A DNA stretch of 64,000 bases, from the NCBI GenBank assembly GCA_019186985.1, contig JABARQ010000042.1, positions 1 through 64,000 on the forward strand. Direction: 5' to 3'. The translations under genes were made by a program, and so were the position numbers. Shown here one piece after another: positions 26,619-35,831 of this stretch (positions are counted from its first letter, which is position 1; each line of letters starts with the position of its first letter). The notes below the pieces were generated by a model. That model ran no database searches and had not been told where the DNA came from. It was given only the letters and a program-made list of their open reading frames with translations. Origin of the DNA: Prosthecobacter sp. GTDB taxonomy: Bacteria > Verrucomicrobiota > Verrucomicrobiia > Verrucomicrobiales > Verrucomicrobiaceae.

Positions 26619-29093
26619 TCAGTTGCCGACTGCGGGGAGAAGCGGGTTGGGAGCGTCGCCGGACTCCTCGGTGGACGAGCCCGTGCCCTGCTGACGGATG
26701 CGGTTGCCCGCAGGGTCGATCAGGGAGGCGGTCACGAAGATCATCAGGTTACGCTTGAAATGGTCCTCAACCTGGGAGCGGAACAGGCGGCCGATCAGCG
26801 GAACGTCACCCAGCACTGGCAGCTTGTCCTCAACATCCTGGACGTCCTCACGAATGAGGCCGCCGAGAGCGACTGTCTGACCGTCCCAGACCGTCACCGA
26901 AGTCTTCACCTTGCGGGTGGAGAAGATGGGCTGGTTGATGATGTTCGGGGTCAGTTCAACGCGGCTGCCGGCAGGATTCAGTACGGTGGGAGGCTGAACA
27001 CTGTAAATCGGGTTGCCGTAGTTCACGAAGCCGTCGAACTCCGTCACCTCGGGGAGAAGGTTGAGGTCGATCGAACCATTCTCACCAATCACCGGGTCAA
27101 CTTCCATGCGGACACCCACAGGACGCATTTCGAAGGCCGTGGGAGTCGTGGGAGTGACTGGGATCGAAGAAGAAGAGCCACCCACGCCACCGCCGTTCTG
27201 GGCGCCAACGTTGGTCGGAATCTGAGGCGGATCGAACTCGGTGGGGTAAATGAACTCGCGAATCACTTCGACAGTGGCAGGCTGGCCTCCCTTGGTGGTG
27301 ACGCTCGGAGCGCTCATCAGGTCAACGCCCTTGCGCTGTGAAAGCGCCCGGATGACCATGCCGAACTGCGGGTCGGTGAAGATGCCTGCAATCGACAGCA
27401 CGCCAGGAGCCACCGTGTCGGATGTTGCATCGATCGGGTTGAAAAGAGAGTCGATGCTGTCACCACGAACAGCCTTGGAACCAGTTCTCAGGCCGCGGGT
27501 CACAGGAGCAATCGCACCAGCGGTGACCAGATCACTCACAGCGCCCGTGTAGGACACGCGCCCGCCCCAGTTGCCATTGGTGCCACCACCAACATCAATG
27601 TTGTCAGCGTTGACGCCGAGTCCGCCAAGCAGCCAGTCAAAGCCGAGTTCGTCGGTGTTTTTCTGGGTCACTTCCACGAACTTCGTGGTCACATACACCT
27701 GCTTGGTGATACGACCGATGATGGAGTCAACGAAGGCCTCAACAAGGTCGAGGTTGGGCTGGGTGTTTTTGACAATGAGCTGGGAGGTGACCTTGTTGAA
27801 GACCGCCGTGGCTCCCTCGGGGAAGGGAATGCCCTGTTCCTTGAGGATTTCGAGAGCGCTCTTGCGCTTGATCAGGCCGGATGCGGCACCGGGGGCGGCG
27901 CCACCAGCGGCAAAGGGATCAGCCGGAGCGGCGGCGGGGGCGGCATCACCACCTGCCGTGCCCATGGTTTCGAAGTCCGGCGGGACTTTGTAGATGCGGG
28001 TAAACTGCTCCGTCGTGGTTTCCGTCACAGGGACAATCAGCACGGCAAAGGGTTCGACCTTGTACTTCATGCCTGCAAGCTCCGTCACATAACGCAGGGC
28101 CTCCACCATGGGAACGTCCTTCAGGTCGAGGCTGATGGAAGCGGTCGGGGCGTTGTCACCGGGTTTCAGGATGATGTTGACGCCTTTGCGGGCCGGGTCG
28201 GTTTCAAAGACATCCAGGTCGCGGCTCTTGACGCGCAGGAACTCCACGGCCTCGTCAATGCTGGCTCCGGAGAACTGCACCTGCGGGAAGATGATTTTCT
28301 GCATCTTCTGGCTCAGGTAGACCGTCGGCGCACGGGCACCCGCCTGGGTGCCTTCGACCTGGAATCCCTTCACCGGCGGCTTGTGCTCCCAGGCTTCAGT
28401 CACCATGTTCAGCATGCGGATGCGGTTGTGGTCGTAGGCCGAGTTGAAGTACTGCGAGCGTTTTTGCTCGGCAAGCTCCATGCCACGCCTTGCTGCAGTG
28501 TTGTAAGGGTCGATGCGCAGGACATCCTCATATTCCTCCATCGCCTTGTCATAGTTGCCGATTTCCACGGCGCTGGCACCCTTGACCAGGCCCTTCTGAA
28601 CCTTGCCCACGTTTTCCACATGTTCAGCCGTCAGCGCCTGCGGCCAGCGGTCCGAGTCGTTCATCTCCGCCGCGAAAAGCGCAGCCTTCTTGTGTCCGGG
28701 AACGGCGGCGGTGGCCTCGTCCAGAAGCTTGCGGGCCGCCTCATAATCCCCGGCGACCGTCTTTTCACGGGCAACGGCGACGGAGCAATCAGCAAACTTG
28801 AGGTTGGCGAGTTCACGCCAGTCCTGGATGAAGGGGGCGTTGGGCAGCTGGTCAAAGACCTCCTTGGCGGAACGGTACTGGGACAGGGCCGTTTCACGAT
28901 CACCGGAAGCAAAGAGCTCATCCCCCTTTTCCATGGCCTTCTGAGCATCTTGAATGCGGGCCAGTCGACGGGCAATCTCACGCTCGGCAATGCCGGGCAC
29001 GCTGTTATTGTGTCCACCGCTCTGTGCCTGGGCGGGGAGGCTTGACAGCGGGATGGCGGCCGAGATCAACAGGGCGAGTTGCTTTCTTTTCAT
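26619..29093 (-). CDS. Secretin-like outer-membrane channel (Amuc_1098 family)
   Basis: An 824-residue exported protein of the type II/type IV pilus secretin superfamily. A signal peptide (MKRKQLALLISAAIPLSSLPAQA) is followed by a TPR-like helical region to about 230 that is not found in ordinary PilQ. Then come a secretin N0/STN-like segment (VSLDLKDVPMVEALRYV), an Ala/Gly/Pro-rich linker, an N1-type domain, and the C-terminal secretin barrel with VWDGQTVALGGLI and VPLIGRLFRS (from 764). Architecture and gene order match Amuc_1098 of Akkermansia. It should form the outer-membrane ring of the pilus-like complex. The alternative ATG at 29111 adds six residues. Last gene of the operon, directly before its terminator. 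Confidence 0.9.
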   Translation of the reverse strand: MKRKQLALLISAAIPLSSLPAQAQSGGHNNSVPGIAEREIARRLARIQDAQKAMEKGDELFASGDRETALSQYRSAKEVFDQLPNAPFIQDWRELANLKFADCSVAVAREKTVAGDYEAARKLLDEATAAVPGHKKAALFAAEMNDSDRWPQALTAEHVENVGKVQKGLVKGASAVEIGNYDKAMEEYEDVLRIDPYNTAARRGMELAEQKRSQYFNSAYDHNRIRMLNMVTEAWEHKPPVKGFQVEGTQAGARAPTVYLSQKMQKIIFPQVQFSGASIDEAVEFLRVKSRDLDVFETDPARKGVNIILKPGDNAPTASISLDLKDVPMVEALRYVTELAGMKYKVEPFAVLIVPVTETTTEQFTRIYKVPPDFETMGTAGGDAAPAAAPADPFAAGGAAPGAASGLIKRKSALEILKEQGIPFPEGATAVFNKVTSQLIVKNTQPNLDLVEAFVDSIIGRITKQVYVTTKFVEVTQKNTDELGFDWLLGGLGVNADNIDVGGGTNGNWGGRVSYTGAVSDLVTAGAIAPVTRGLRTGSKAVRGDSIDSLFNPIDATSDTVAPGVLSIAGIFTDPQFGMVIRALSQRKGVDLMSAPSVTTKGGQPATVEVIREFIYPTEFDPPQIPTNVGAQNGGGVGGSSSSIPVTPTTPTAFEMRPVGVRMEVDPVIGENGSIDLNLLPEVTEFDGFVNYGNPIYSVQPPTVLNPAGSRVELTPNIINQPIFSTRKVKTSVTVWDGQTVALGGLIREDVQDVEDKLPVLGDVPLIGRLFRSQVEDHFKRNLMIFVTASLIDPAGNRIRQQGTGSSTEESGDAPNPLLPAVGN

Positions 29094-29201
29094 TCGGGAG
29101 GGGGAGGTCATGGGCGCTTGGGAAAAGGAAATTTGACGATAAGCTGGTTTTTTTAGCAAGGCGTGGACGCTTTTGGCGAGATGTTTTTTCTGTTTTTTGA
29201 C

Positions 29202-30173
29202 TCAACCTTTCTTGATGGTGATCGACTCACCGCTCGGATTCTTGCCGTCGACGGGCACGATGACGGCCTGGGACTCCTCAATGCCGAGGACCTTGAAGGT
29301 CACCCCAAGTCCCGGAATCTGGAAGGTCTCGCCTTCACGCACCTTGCGGATTTCCGGTGTTCCGATGCGAAACTCGAACTCTGCCTCATAGTCGGCAAGG
29401 TTGGTCTCCTGCCCCTTGATGAGCACGAACTCCTTGTTGGTGGAGATGTCCACGCACTTGAGCTCGGAGACATCCGTCTCCAAGCCCGTTGTCGGGCTCT
29501 TTTCAAGCTTCTGGGTGAAGGTCAGGGCCTTGAACCTGGCCGCCGCGTTTTTATCGAAGCCAAACTCGTCACCCGGGGAGACGAACTTGCTGGCCCTGGG
29601 TTCAGGTGCGATGCGCTGCACCTGATAAGGCGGCGAGCTGCTGTTCAGCTTGATCTTGTAGTCGTGCGTGATGCGCTGCTTCAGGAAGAGCTTCTGAGTC
29701 ACCGGCGGATGAGAGTGCTCGTCACGGGGATTGGTCTTGGCGGTGAACTCCTCCTCATTCGAGAACCCGTCGTTGTCAGGGTCCAGTGAACCGACGTTGG
29801 GAGATTCGATGTTCGGGATGTCATTCTTGACCAGGAATTCATTGGTCATGGGCGGACGCAGGGCCGGCTCCGGAACCTGCAGGTCAAACAGCTGGTCGCC
29901 CTTTTGAAGGAGCAGGATCGACTTGTTCAGAGGCACCGGCTTGCCGTTGATGACCGGGGAGACCCAGTTCACCTTTTCCATGAGCCGTGCCAGCACGCTC
30001 TTGACGCGTTCCGTCGGGGGGGGATTCAGGTTGTTGGGTGATGATGCCTGCTTGATCGCGAGCCTTTCCGAGAGCCCCTGGCTGTCCAGGATGGTGAAGG
30101 TCACAACGCCCGCCGCAAGCAGGGCGGCGATGATGAGCAGAACCTTTTCGTAATTACCGTTCTTCTTCTGCAT
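29202..30173 (-). CDS. Amuc_1099-like pilus-system protein
   Basis: A 323-residue protein with one N-terminal membrane helix (about 10-30), the rest presumably periplasmic. Residues around 130-150 contain DPDNDGFSNEEEF, a calcium-binding loop of the thrombospondin type-3 kind. Two PilP-like beta segments follow, ending with GETFQIPGLGVTFKVLGIEE, where PilP/PilO-type adaptor proteins also have a beta domain. Position between the Amuc_1100-like gene (27 bases) and the secretin gene, together with size, supports the Amuc_1099 assignment. A role as an adaptor linking inner membrane and secretin is inferred from PilP, not shown. Confidence 0.8.
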   Translation of the reverse strand: MQKKNGNYEKVLLIIAALLAAGVVTFTILDSQGLSERLAIKQASSPNNLNPPPTERVKSVLARLMEKVNWVSPVINGKPVPLNKSILLLQKGDQLFDLQVPEPALRPPMTNEFLVKNDIPNIESPNVGSLDPDNDGFSNEEEFTAKTNPRDEHSHPPVTQKLFLKQRITHDYKIKLNSSSPPYQVQRIAPEPRASKFVSPGDEFGFDKNAAARFKALTFTQKLEKSPTTGLETDVSELKCVDISTNKEFVLIKGQETNLADYEAEFEFRIGTPEIRKVREGETFQIPGLGVTFKVLGIEESQAVIVPVDGKNPSGESITIKKG

Positions 30174-30200
30174 GGAATCTTGATTGTGAGGGGGGTGTTC

Positions 30201-31208
30201 TCAGCGAGAAGCAGCCGCAGAGGCCTGGGGGTTGAGGAATTTGACCAAGTCGATCTCGATGAACGCGCGAAGCGTCTCGCGACCAAGGACGACATGCGAA
30301 TCAGGTGCGGCGGGCTGGGCGCCCGGGGCGGCGGGCTTGGCCTCAGCCGCAGCTGGCTGGGCGCCTTCGGCAGGAGCGGCGGCGGAAGGATCAAGCGAGG
30401 CATCCAGAGATGCCCCGGAAGCCACGCGGGGAGGGCCGACCTGCGCCTCGTTTTCAATGCGCACGAGCCTTGCAACGGTGAAGAAAGGCATCTCGGAAGG
30501 ACTGGCCAGTGAGCTGAGCAGGGTCTGAAGGGCTCCCTGGTCGGCACGCACAACAACGCGGACCTGACGTCGCTCGGTGATGTTGATGGCGGCAGGAGCT
30601 GCCTGACCAGGACCTTTGGCAGCCCCCTTGGCCTTGGCTTTCGAAGCCTGGCGCTGCGGCTTGTCCGCCTCGTTTTTCTCCGAGGCGAGCAGCGAACGTT
30701 CGAGCTGGTCAACCGACTTGACGCCGCTCTTGAGCAGCAGCCTGGTGATCTCCTCGATGGAGTCCAGATAGGTCGAGAGTTCGGCAGCCACCTGGTCAGA
30801 CTTGGGGAGTTCGCTGGTGTACTGGTCGAAGGCCAGGTTGAACTCAGCGGGCAGGCGGCCTCCGCCGGCCTTCTTGATCTCAGCAATGCGGGCCTTCAGC
30901 TTGGCCTGGAAATCCGTGTTGGAGGTGGGCTTGTCCTCAGGCTGAAGCTTGTAAAGCACCAGGGAGAGCTTTCCGACCTCACCCGTGTAATCCTGCACCA
31001 GCTTCTGCTTTTGCGCCAGGTTCTCCGGCGTTGGAGCGAGCGAAGCGCCCTTGAGCCTCGCCAGGGAGGCGTTTGCCATGTCAAACTCTTCCTGGGCGCC
31101 GGAGGCGCCGGACCAGGCGTTGAAAAGCATCACTCCAAGTCCGACCACCCCGGCCCCAGTGAGACCAAGAATGGCGGCAGGCACTTTGTTGTCTTGAATC
31201 CAGCTCAT
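30201..31208 (-). CDS. Amuc_1100-like pilus-system protein
   Basis: A 335-residue bitopic protein: MSWIQDNKVPAAILG opens much as Amuc_1100 does (MSNWITDNKPAAM), followed by one membrane helix, a coiled-coil region (about 35-200) and a C-terminal alpha+beta domain interrupted by a long Ala/Pro/Glu-rich linker (about 265-305). This layout is that of PilO. Amuc_1100 of Akkermansia is the outer-membrane protein reported to signal through TLR2. Here the organism is not necessarily gut-associated, so the family evidently has a pilus function first. The start ATG overlaps the PilM-like stop (TGATG). Confidence 0.88.
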   Translation of the reverse strand: MSWIQDNKVPAAILGLTGAGVVGLGVMLFNAWSGASGAQEEFDMANASLARLKGASLAPTPENLAQKQKLVQDYTGEVGKLSLVLYKLQPEDKPTSNTDFQAKLKARIAEIKKAGGGRLPAEFNLAFDQYTSELPKSDQVAAELSTYLDSIEEITRLLLKSGVKSVDQLERSLLASEKNEADKPQRQASKAKAKGAAKGPGQAAPAAINITERRQVRVVVRADQGALQTLLSSLASPSEMPFFTVARLVRIENEAQVGPPRVASGASLDASLDPSAAAPAEGAQPAAAEAKPAAPGAQPAAPDSHVVLGRETLRAFIEIDLVKFLNPQASAAASR

Positions 31209-32941
31209 CAGTCTTTGAAGTTCATTGTCTGCTTGAGGGGCAGCTCGATTTTAAAAGTGTAGGCATAACGGTCTTCCTCGACGCCGCTCTGCGCGCTGAC
31301 ATATTCGGCCCGCTTGGCCTCGAAGTCGGCAACATCAAACCAGGGAAGCTTGGCCAGTGCGGCGGCGTAGCGGTAGACCACCTGCTCGCCTTCGTCATTC
31401 TTCCTGTAGAGTCCCTGCAGGCGAAGGCTGTAGGCGGGCGCGGCACCGGCGGCGGTTTCCTCCTTCTTGGATCCACCCTCCCCCTGCCCGACAAGCTGGG
31501 GGGTGATGGAAGCCTTGTCCTTCAGGGGCTCGACCAGCGTCAGCCAGATCAAGTCATTGTCGAACTTGGCGTTCAGATCCGTGAGCAGCCTGACCCAGTA
31601 GGAGCGCTCGGCGACCGCCTGCTCAAGCTGCTGGCTCAGGGCTGCATACTGGCCCTGCTGGGCGTCCAGGGCGGCGATCTTGTCACCGAGGCCCTTCAGA
31701 CGGGCGTTTTCAGCCACCATTCCACCGAGTTTTTCGCGGATGACACGTTCGCTGTTCTGGTAATAGACAACGCCGGTGCCGAGGGCAGCCCAGAAAAGCA
31801 GCATGCCGAGGATCAAGGCCGGCGTTCTGCGTGCGGCGTCCCGGGCGTTGGCGACGGCTGTAGGCACCAGTTCAACTTCGGAAGGACAGCCGCCTGAGGA
31901 CCTGAGGGCAAGGCCGACGAGTTCGCCCAGGAAAGGTGCGTCTGCGGCGGCCACATCCTGCTTGACCGCACGGTCAAGCTGAACACCGCGAAGAGGGTTG
32001 AACACCTCAACAGGAAGCTTGAGCTTCTCATTGAGGAAGGAAATCATGTTGCCAAGCAGCGCGCCACCTCCGGTGATGAACACGCGCCTGGGCTGGGCGC
32101 CCCCCTGCTGGCTGCGGTAGAAGGTGATGGTGCGCATGACCTGCGTGTGCAGGTTCGACGCCGCATTTCGGATCACCTTGGAAAGCGCCGCGATCTCAGG
32201 ATCTTCATGCTCCTGAACCGCACCTCCGGGCGCAATGAAGCCCCGGTTGATCTTCTGGGTTTCTGCTTCGGCAAATCCAATGCCAAACTCCTTGGAGACG
32301 GCGGAGGTGATGGATGCGCCTCCCACGAGGAAGTTGCGGATGAAGAAGCGGCCGGGTTCCACAAAAACCATGTTGGTGGACCTGGCGCCAAGGTCGATCA
32401 GCACCGCAGGCTCGTCGACATCAGGGTAGCTGTAGCGGAAGGCGTTGTAGAGAGCCAGGGGGGCGACATCCACGCCGGAGGTGGCCAGCCGGGATTCAAC
32501 GACCTGGTCATTGATCTCGTTGAGTGCGTCCGACTTCATCGCGACCAGCACGACTTCGGTCTCGACTCCCCCCTCGGAGGAGAACTCGTAATCCCAGACC
32601 ACTTCATTGATTGGGAAGGGCACGTTCTGGCGGGCTTCGAACTCGACGATCTGCGCCACCCGGTCATCCTGCACGGGGGGCAGCTTCACAAAACGATTGA
32701 AGACGGTGTGCCCGGCGACGGCATACCAGACGGCGGAACCCTTGATCTTCAGGCGGCTGGCGAGCTCCTGAAGTCCGATTTTGAGCTGAGGAATCCGGGT
32801 GGCGTCCACCGTGGGATCTCCCGGCATGTCGACGAACTCGTAACGTTTGAGGACAAGATCCCCTCCGGACTTGGAGAAAATGGCCCCGGAAAGACGCTGG
32901 GAACCCAGGTTCAGGACCGCGATGATTTTGCTGTCTGCCAT
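31208..32941 (-). CDS. PilM-PilN-like fusion (Amuc_1101 family)
   Basis: A 577-residue protein combining two pilus-assembly parts. Residues 1-350 are an actin-like ATPase of the PilM type (IAVLNLGSQRLSGAIF, LIDLGARSTNMVFV, VFITGGGALLGNM are the nucleotide-binding blocks). A transmembrane helix follows near 375-395 (ALILGMLLFWAALG), then a coiled coil and a PilN-like ferredoxin-fold domain. In most bacteria PilM is cytoplasmic and PilN a separate bitopic protein; the fusion ties them together. Amuc_1101 is annotated as PilM-like. It starts 66 bases after the Amuc_1102-like gene and overlaps the next gene by one base. Confidence 0.9.
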   Translation of the reverse strand: MADSKIIAVLNLGSQRLSGAIFSKSGGDLVLKRYEFVDMPGDPTVDATRIPQLKIGLQELASRLKIKGSAVWYAVAGHTVFNRFVKLPPVQDDRVAQIVEFEARQNVPFPINEVVWDYEFSSEGGVETEVVLVAMKSDALNEINDQVVESRLATSGVDVAPLALYNAFRYSYPDVDEPAVLIDLGARSTNMVFVEPGRFFIRNFLVGGASITSAVSKEFGIGFAEAETQKINRGFIAPGGAVQEHEDPEIAALSKVIRNAASNLHTQVMRTITFYRSQQGGAQPRRVFITGGGALLGNMISFLNEKLKLPVEVFNPLRGVQLDRAVKQDVAAADAPFLGELVGLALRSSGGCPSEVELVPTAVANARDAARRTPALILGMLLFWAALGTGVVYYQNSERVIREKLGGMVAENARLKGLGDKIAALDAQQGQYAALSQQLEQAVAERSYWVRLLTDLNAKFDNDLIWLTLVEPLKDKASITPQLVGQGEGGSKKEETAAGAAPAYSLRLQGLYRKNDEGEQVVYRYAAALAKLPWFDVADFEAKRAEYVSAQSGVEEDRYAYTFKIELPLKQTMNFKD

Positions 32942-33007
32942 GCTAGGAAAATGAATTCAGGCCAGTTGAGCCGGAGCTTGTGCTCCAGGCTGGGTGTGAC
33001 TGTCAGT

Positions 33008-33619
33008 TTACTTGTTCTTCACGCCGACATCATAGTCGCCCCACAGGATGGCGAAGGGGGTGTCCTTTTTGGGCAGCATGGTGTTGTCGTTGATGGCCAG
33101 GCCGTCCGCCTTCTCCCACCAGGGCCCCTTGATGCTGCCGTCACCGGCGACACGCTGGCCTTCCACAATGACTTCCACGCCCCAGCCGGTGACGTCCGAA
33201 GGCTGGAAGGTGTCCTTTTCGAGGATGCGGCGAAGCATGGCCGGGGAGACATAGGCCAGGGCATGGCAGCGCTCCGAGGCCGGGATGTCAACATACTCGA
33301 TGGCACCCTTGATCACCTGACGGCGGCCATCCTTGGTCGTGGTGCTCATGGCCAGGTAGTAGTTCACCGTCATTGAGGAAAGGCTGCCGTTGCGGCCGCC
33401 GGCGGTCGTTGGAAGCTTGATGTCAAACTCCATGTCGATTTCAAGCCAGTCCTTCGGGCGCCAGTTCCTGGAGGGCACGTTGGAAGCCTGGAACTGGGGT
33501 GTCTGGACATTGGCGAACTTCAGCGGCTTGATGTCCACCTTGACGGCAGGGGCCGTCTGGGCCTGCAGGCCACTGGCGGCCAGTGCCAGGACGGCAAAAG
33601 CGAGATGAAAGGATTTCAT
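33008..33619 (-). CDS. Amuc_1102-like exported protein
   Basis: A 203-residue exported protein with a clear signal peptide (MKSFHLAFAVLALAASGLQA). The mature part is predicted to be mostly beta strands (DWLEIDMEFDIKLP, SLSSMTVNYYLAM, GWGVEVIVEGQRV), compatible with the beta-rich fold known for Amuc_1102. It is first in the operon, as Amuc_1102 is at the end of the colinear set. The open frame continues upstream to 33805 but is not coding there. Function unknown; it travels with the PilM/O/P/secretin genes in Verrucomicrobiota. Confidence 0.82.
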   Translation of the reverse strand: MKSFHLAFAVLALAASGLQAQTAPAVKVDIKPLKFANVQTPQFQASNVPSRNWRPKDWLEIDMEFDIKLPTTAGGRNGSLSSMTVNYYLAMSTTTKDGRRQVIKGAIEYVDIPASERCHALAYVSPAMLRRILEKDTFQPSDVTGWGVEVIVEGQRVAGDGSIKGPWWEKADGLAINDNTMLPKKDTPFAILWGDYDVGVKNK

Positions 33620-33679
33620 GTGGAGTCGGGGGGTGGTCACAGACTTGCGCACGGTAGGTCGGTTACACGGGCGGGGGTC

Positions 33680-33712
33680 GCGTGAATTAATTCTTTTTAT
33701 TCGCAAACTGCG
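33680..33712 (-). promoter_or_regulatory. AT-rich patch, candidate promoter of the pilus-like operon
   Basis: In an otherwise GC-rich 100-base spacer, the minus strand reads TTGCGAATAAAAAGAATTAA. It is the only AT-rich stretch upstream of the first pilus-locus gene and the likeliest place for a promoter, but good -35/-10 boxes with 17-base spacing cannot be assigned. Confidence 0.35.
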
Positions 33713-33719
33713 CCGGTCA

Positions 33720-34673
33720 TCAAGACTTGATTGCAAGAAACTCACGAAAATAGGCGATCGTGCGCGTGATGCCCTCCTCGAAGTCAACCTTCGGCTCCCA
33801 GCCAAGGAGCTTCCTGGCCAGCGTGATGTCAGGCTGGCGGACCTTGGGATCGTCGGTCGGCAGCTCCTTGTGGATGACGGGCAGGTCCACGCCGGTGTGC
33901 TTCAGGATGGCCATGGCAAATTCCAGCACGGTCATTTCACGGGGGTTTCCGATGTTCACCGGCTCATGATAGCCGGACTGGGACAGGCGGTAGATGCCGT
34001 CGATCAGGTCGGAGACGTAGCAGAAGCTGCGGGTCTGCGATCCGTCGCCAAACACGGTCAGCGGCCTGCCCTGGAGAGCCTGGCCGATGAAGGCCGGCAC
34101 CACCCTGCCGTCCTCCAGGCGCATGCGCGGCCCGTAGGTGTTGAAGATGCGGACGATCTTGGTGTCCACCCCATGCGCCCGGTGATAGGCCATGGTCATC
34201 GCCTCCGCAAAGCGCTTGGCTTCGTCATAGCAGCCACGCGGGCCGATGGGGTTGACGTTGCCCCAGTAGGTCTCCTTTTGCGGATGTTCCAGGGGATCGC
34301 CATAGCACTCGCTCGTCGAGGCGATCAAAAAGGTGGCCCCCTTCTCCTTGGCCAGTCCCAGTGCGTTGTGCGTGCCGAGCGAGCTGACCTTCAACGTCTG
34401 GATGGGGATCTGGAGGTAGTCGATCGGCGATGCCGGCGAAGCGAAATGAAAGATCAGGTCCACCTTGCCCGGCAGGAAGATGAACTTCGTGACATCGTGC
34501 TTGATGAAGTCATAATCGGGGTTGCCGGCCAGATGCTCGATGTTCCGGACGTTCCCCGTGATCAGGTTGTCCATCCCGATCACCCTGTAGCCCTCGGCAA
34601 GCAGGCGGTCGGTGAGGTGGGATCCCAGGAAGCCGGCGGCTCCGGTGACAACGGCGGTTTTTTTGGCTGACAT
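33720..34673 (-). CDS. UDP-glucuronate decarboxylase-like NAD-dependent sugar epimerase/dehydratase
   Basis: A 317-residue extended short-chain dehydrogenase. NAD-binding GAAGFLG at 11-17; active site Thr/Ser120-121 and Tyr149-Lys153 in GCYDEAKRF. The strings [22 protein letters not shown] and [11 protein letters not shown] are the signature of UDP-xylose synthase (UXS), which decarboxylates UDP-glucuronate to UDP-xylose via a 4-keto intermediate. Start 34673 is chosen because the Rossmann fold begins there. Ugd at 53780 could supply UDP-glucuronate. It follows the mutarotase gene by 61 bases and precedes the pilus locus by 100. Confidence 0.9.
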   Translation of the reverse strand: MSAKKTAVVTGAAGFLGSHLTDRLLAEGYRVIGMDNLITGNVRNIEHLAGNPDYDFIKHDVTKFIFLPGKVDLIFHFASPASPIDYLQIPIQTLKVSSLGTHNALGLAKEKGATFLIASTSECYGDPLEHPQKETYWGNVNPIGPRGCYDEAKRFAEAMTMAYHRAHGVDTKIVRIFNTYGPRMRLEDGRVVPAFIGQALQGRPLTVFGDGSQTRSFCYVSDLIDGIYRLSQSGYHEPVNIGNPREMTVLEFAMAILKHTGVDLPVIHKELPTDDPKVRQPDITLARKLLGWEPKVDFEEGITRTIAYFREFLAIKS

Positions 34674-34734
34674 GGACAGGGGGAAAACGAAGGGCCGCGA
34701 GTCTGTGGCTTTTCCAGTAAAGCGCAAGCAGGGA

Positions 34735-35763
34735 CTACTCTGACAACCTCAGCAGGCCCTGCCACACTTCCGGCGACCTTTTTCCCGGCCTGGCCTCCCC
34801 ACCCGGGATGACCACCCTGCCCCGCCACTCAACAGCGGGCGTGGTGACTCGCGAAAACGGCACCTCGCCGGCCGAACTCCACCGGTTGTTTGCCGGATCG
34901 TAGGCCAGGATCCTTCTGGGGAAGCCGGGATGCTTGTCCCTGGGCTCAAAGCTGACGAGCGCCCCATCATCACCGCCAATCAGGAAAAGCTTGCCATCGC
35001 GGCCAGGCAGCGGTCCAGGCGCAGCCACGGCCGCATGAGCCAGCCCAGCGACCTGCCGCCATCCCTCCGCAGGACTGAAGCACCAGCCATCCTTCAGCCA
35101 CCCACGTTCCGCCTTGCCATCCGCGCCGGGCTTGAGCGAGGCCCCGCTGAACAGGTAAACCCTGCCCTTCGCCGCTGCCATGGAGGCCAGGATGCGGGCC
35201 GGCCCCGGACAAGGTTCGAGTTCCTTCCACCCTGCTTCCAACTGCGACAAGTCGAGCGCCCAGAAGGTCCCCAGGGCGGCCGTGTCCGCAGGCCGCTCGA
35301 TGCCGCCGACCACATAAATGATGCCGCCAGACTCCACCCCGGCCATGAAGGCGCAGGGCCGGGGCAGGTCAGCAAGCCTGTCAAAACGGGCCTCACCACC
35401 CTCCAGGCGCAGCCTCCAGACCGACCGGAAATGTTCCTGGGCGTCTCCGCCTCCGATCAGCAGCAGCCCTTCCCGTGTGCTCAGGCTCACTCCATAACCG
35501 TTCGGCCTCGGAAGCCGTCCGGCCTTTTCCCAGCGCCCGGCTGGATCGTGCAGCACATGGACATCGTCATACCAACGCTTGACGCCTCCCTCCCAGGGCA
35601 TCTTGTCCGGGAAATTGGTCCCGCCGGCCACGATCAGTGCGTCGGCACTGACACCGGCAAAGGCCCCGGCAACCCCCTCCTTGTCCGGCAGAGGCTCCAG
35701 ACGTGTCCACTGTCCCTGCGCCGAGGCGGACAACAGGCTGAAAATCAGGATTCGTGCAAACAT
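34735..35763 (-). CDS. Kelch-type mutarotase/N-acetylneuraminate epimerase-like protein
   Basis: A 342-residue exported protein (signal [17 protein letters not shown]) with about six kelch repeats, seen as [54 protein letters not shown] and [37 protein letters not shown] is the opening typical of the cyclically permuted mutarotase/NanM family, which interconverts anomers of sialic acid. No other sialic acid genes are nearby, so the sugar is uncertain. It is probably co-transcribed with the UXS-like gene. Confidence 0.82.
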   Translation of the reverse strand: MFARILIFSLLSASAQGQWTRLEPLPDKEGVAGAFAGVSADALIVAGGTNFPDKMPWEGGVKRWYDDVHVLHDPAGRWEKAGRLPRPNGYGVSLSTREGLLLIGGGDAQEHFRSVWRLRLEGGEARFDRLADLPRPCAFMAGVESGGIIYVVGGIERPADTAALGTFWALDLSQLEAGWKELEPCPGPARILASMAAAKGRVYLFSGASLKPGADGKAERGWLKDGWCFSPAEGWRQVAGLAHAAVAAPGPLPGRDGKLFLIGGDDGALVSFEPRDKHPGFPRRILAYDPANNRWSSAGEVPFSRVTTPAVEWRGRVVIPGGEARPGKRSPEVWQGLLRLSE

Positions 35764-35831
35764 GCATCAGCCTACTTTCAGGTCTCCGCTCAAAACAATC
35801 GCAAATGCAGTCGCGGCTGAATCGTACTGAC

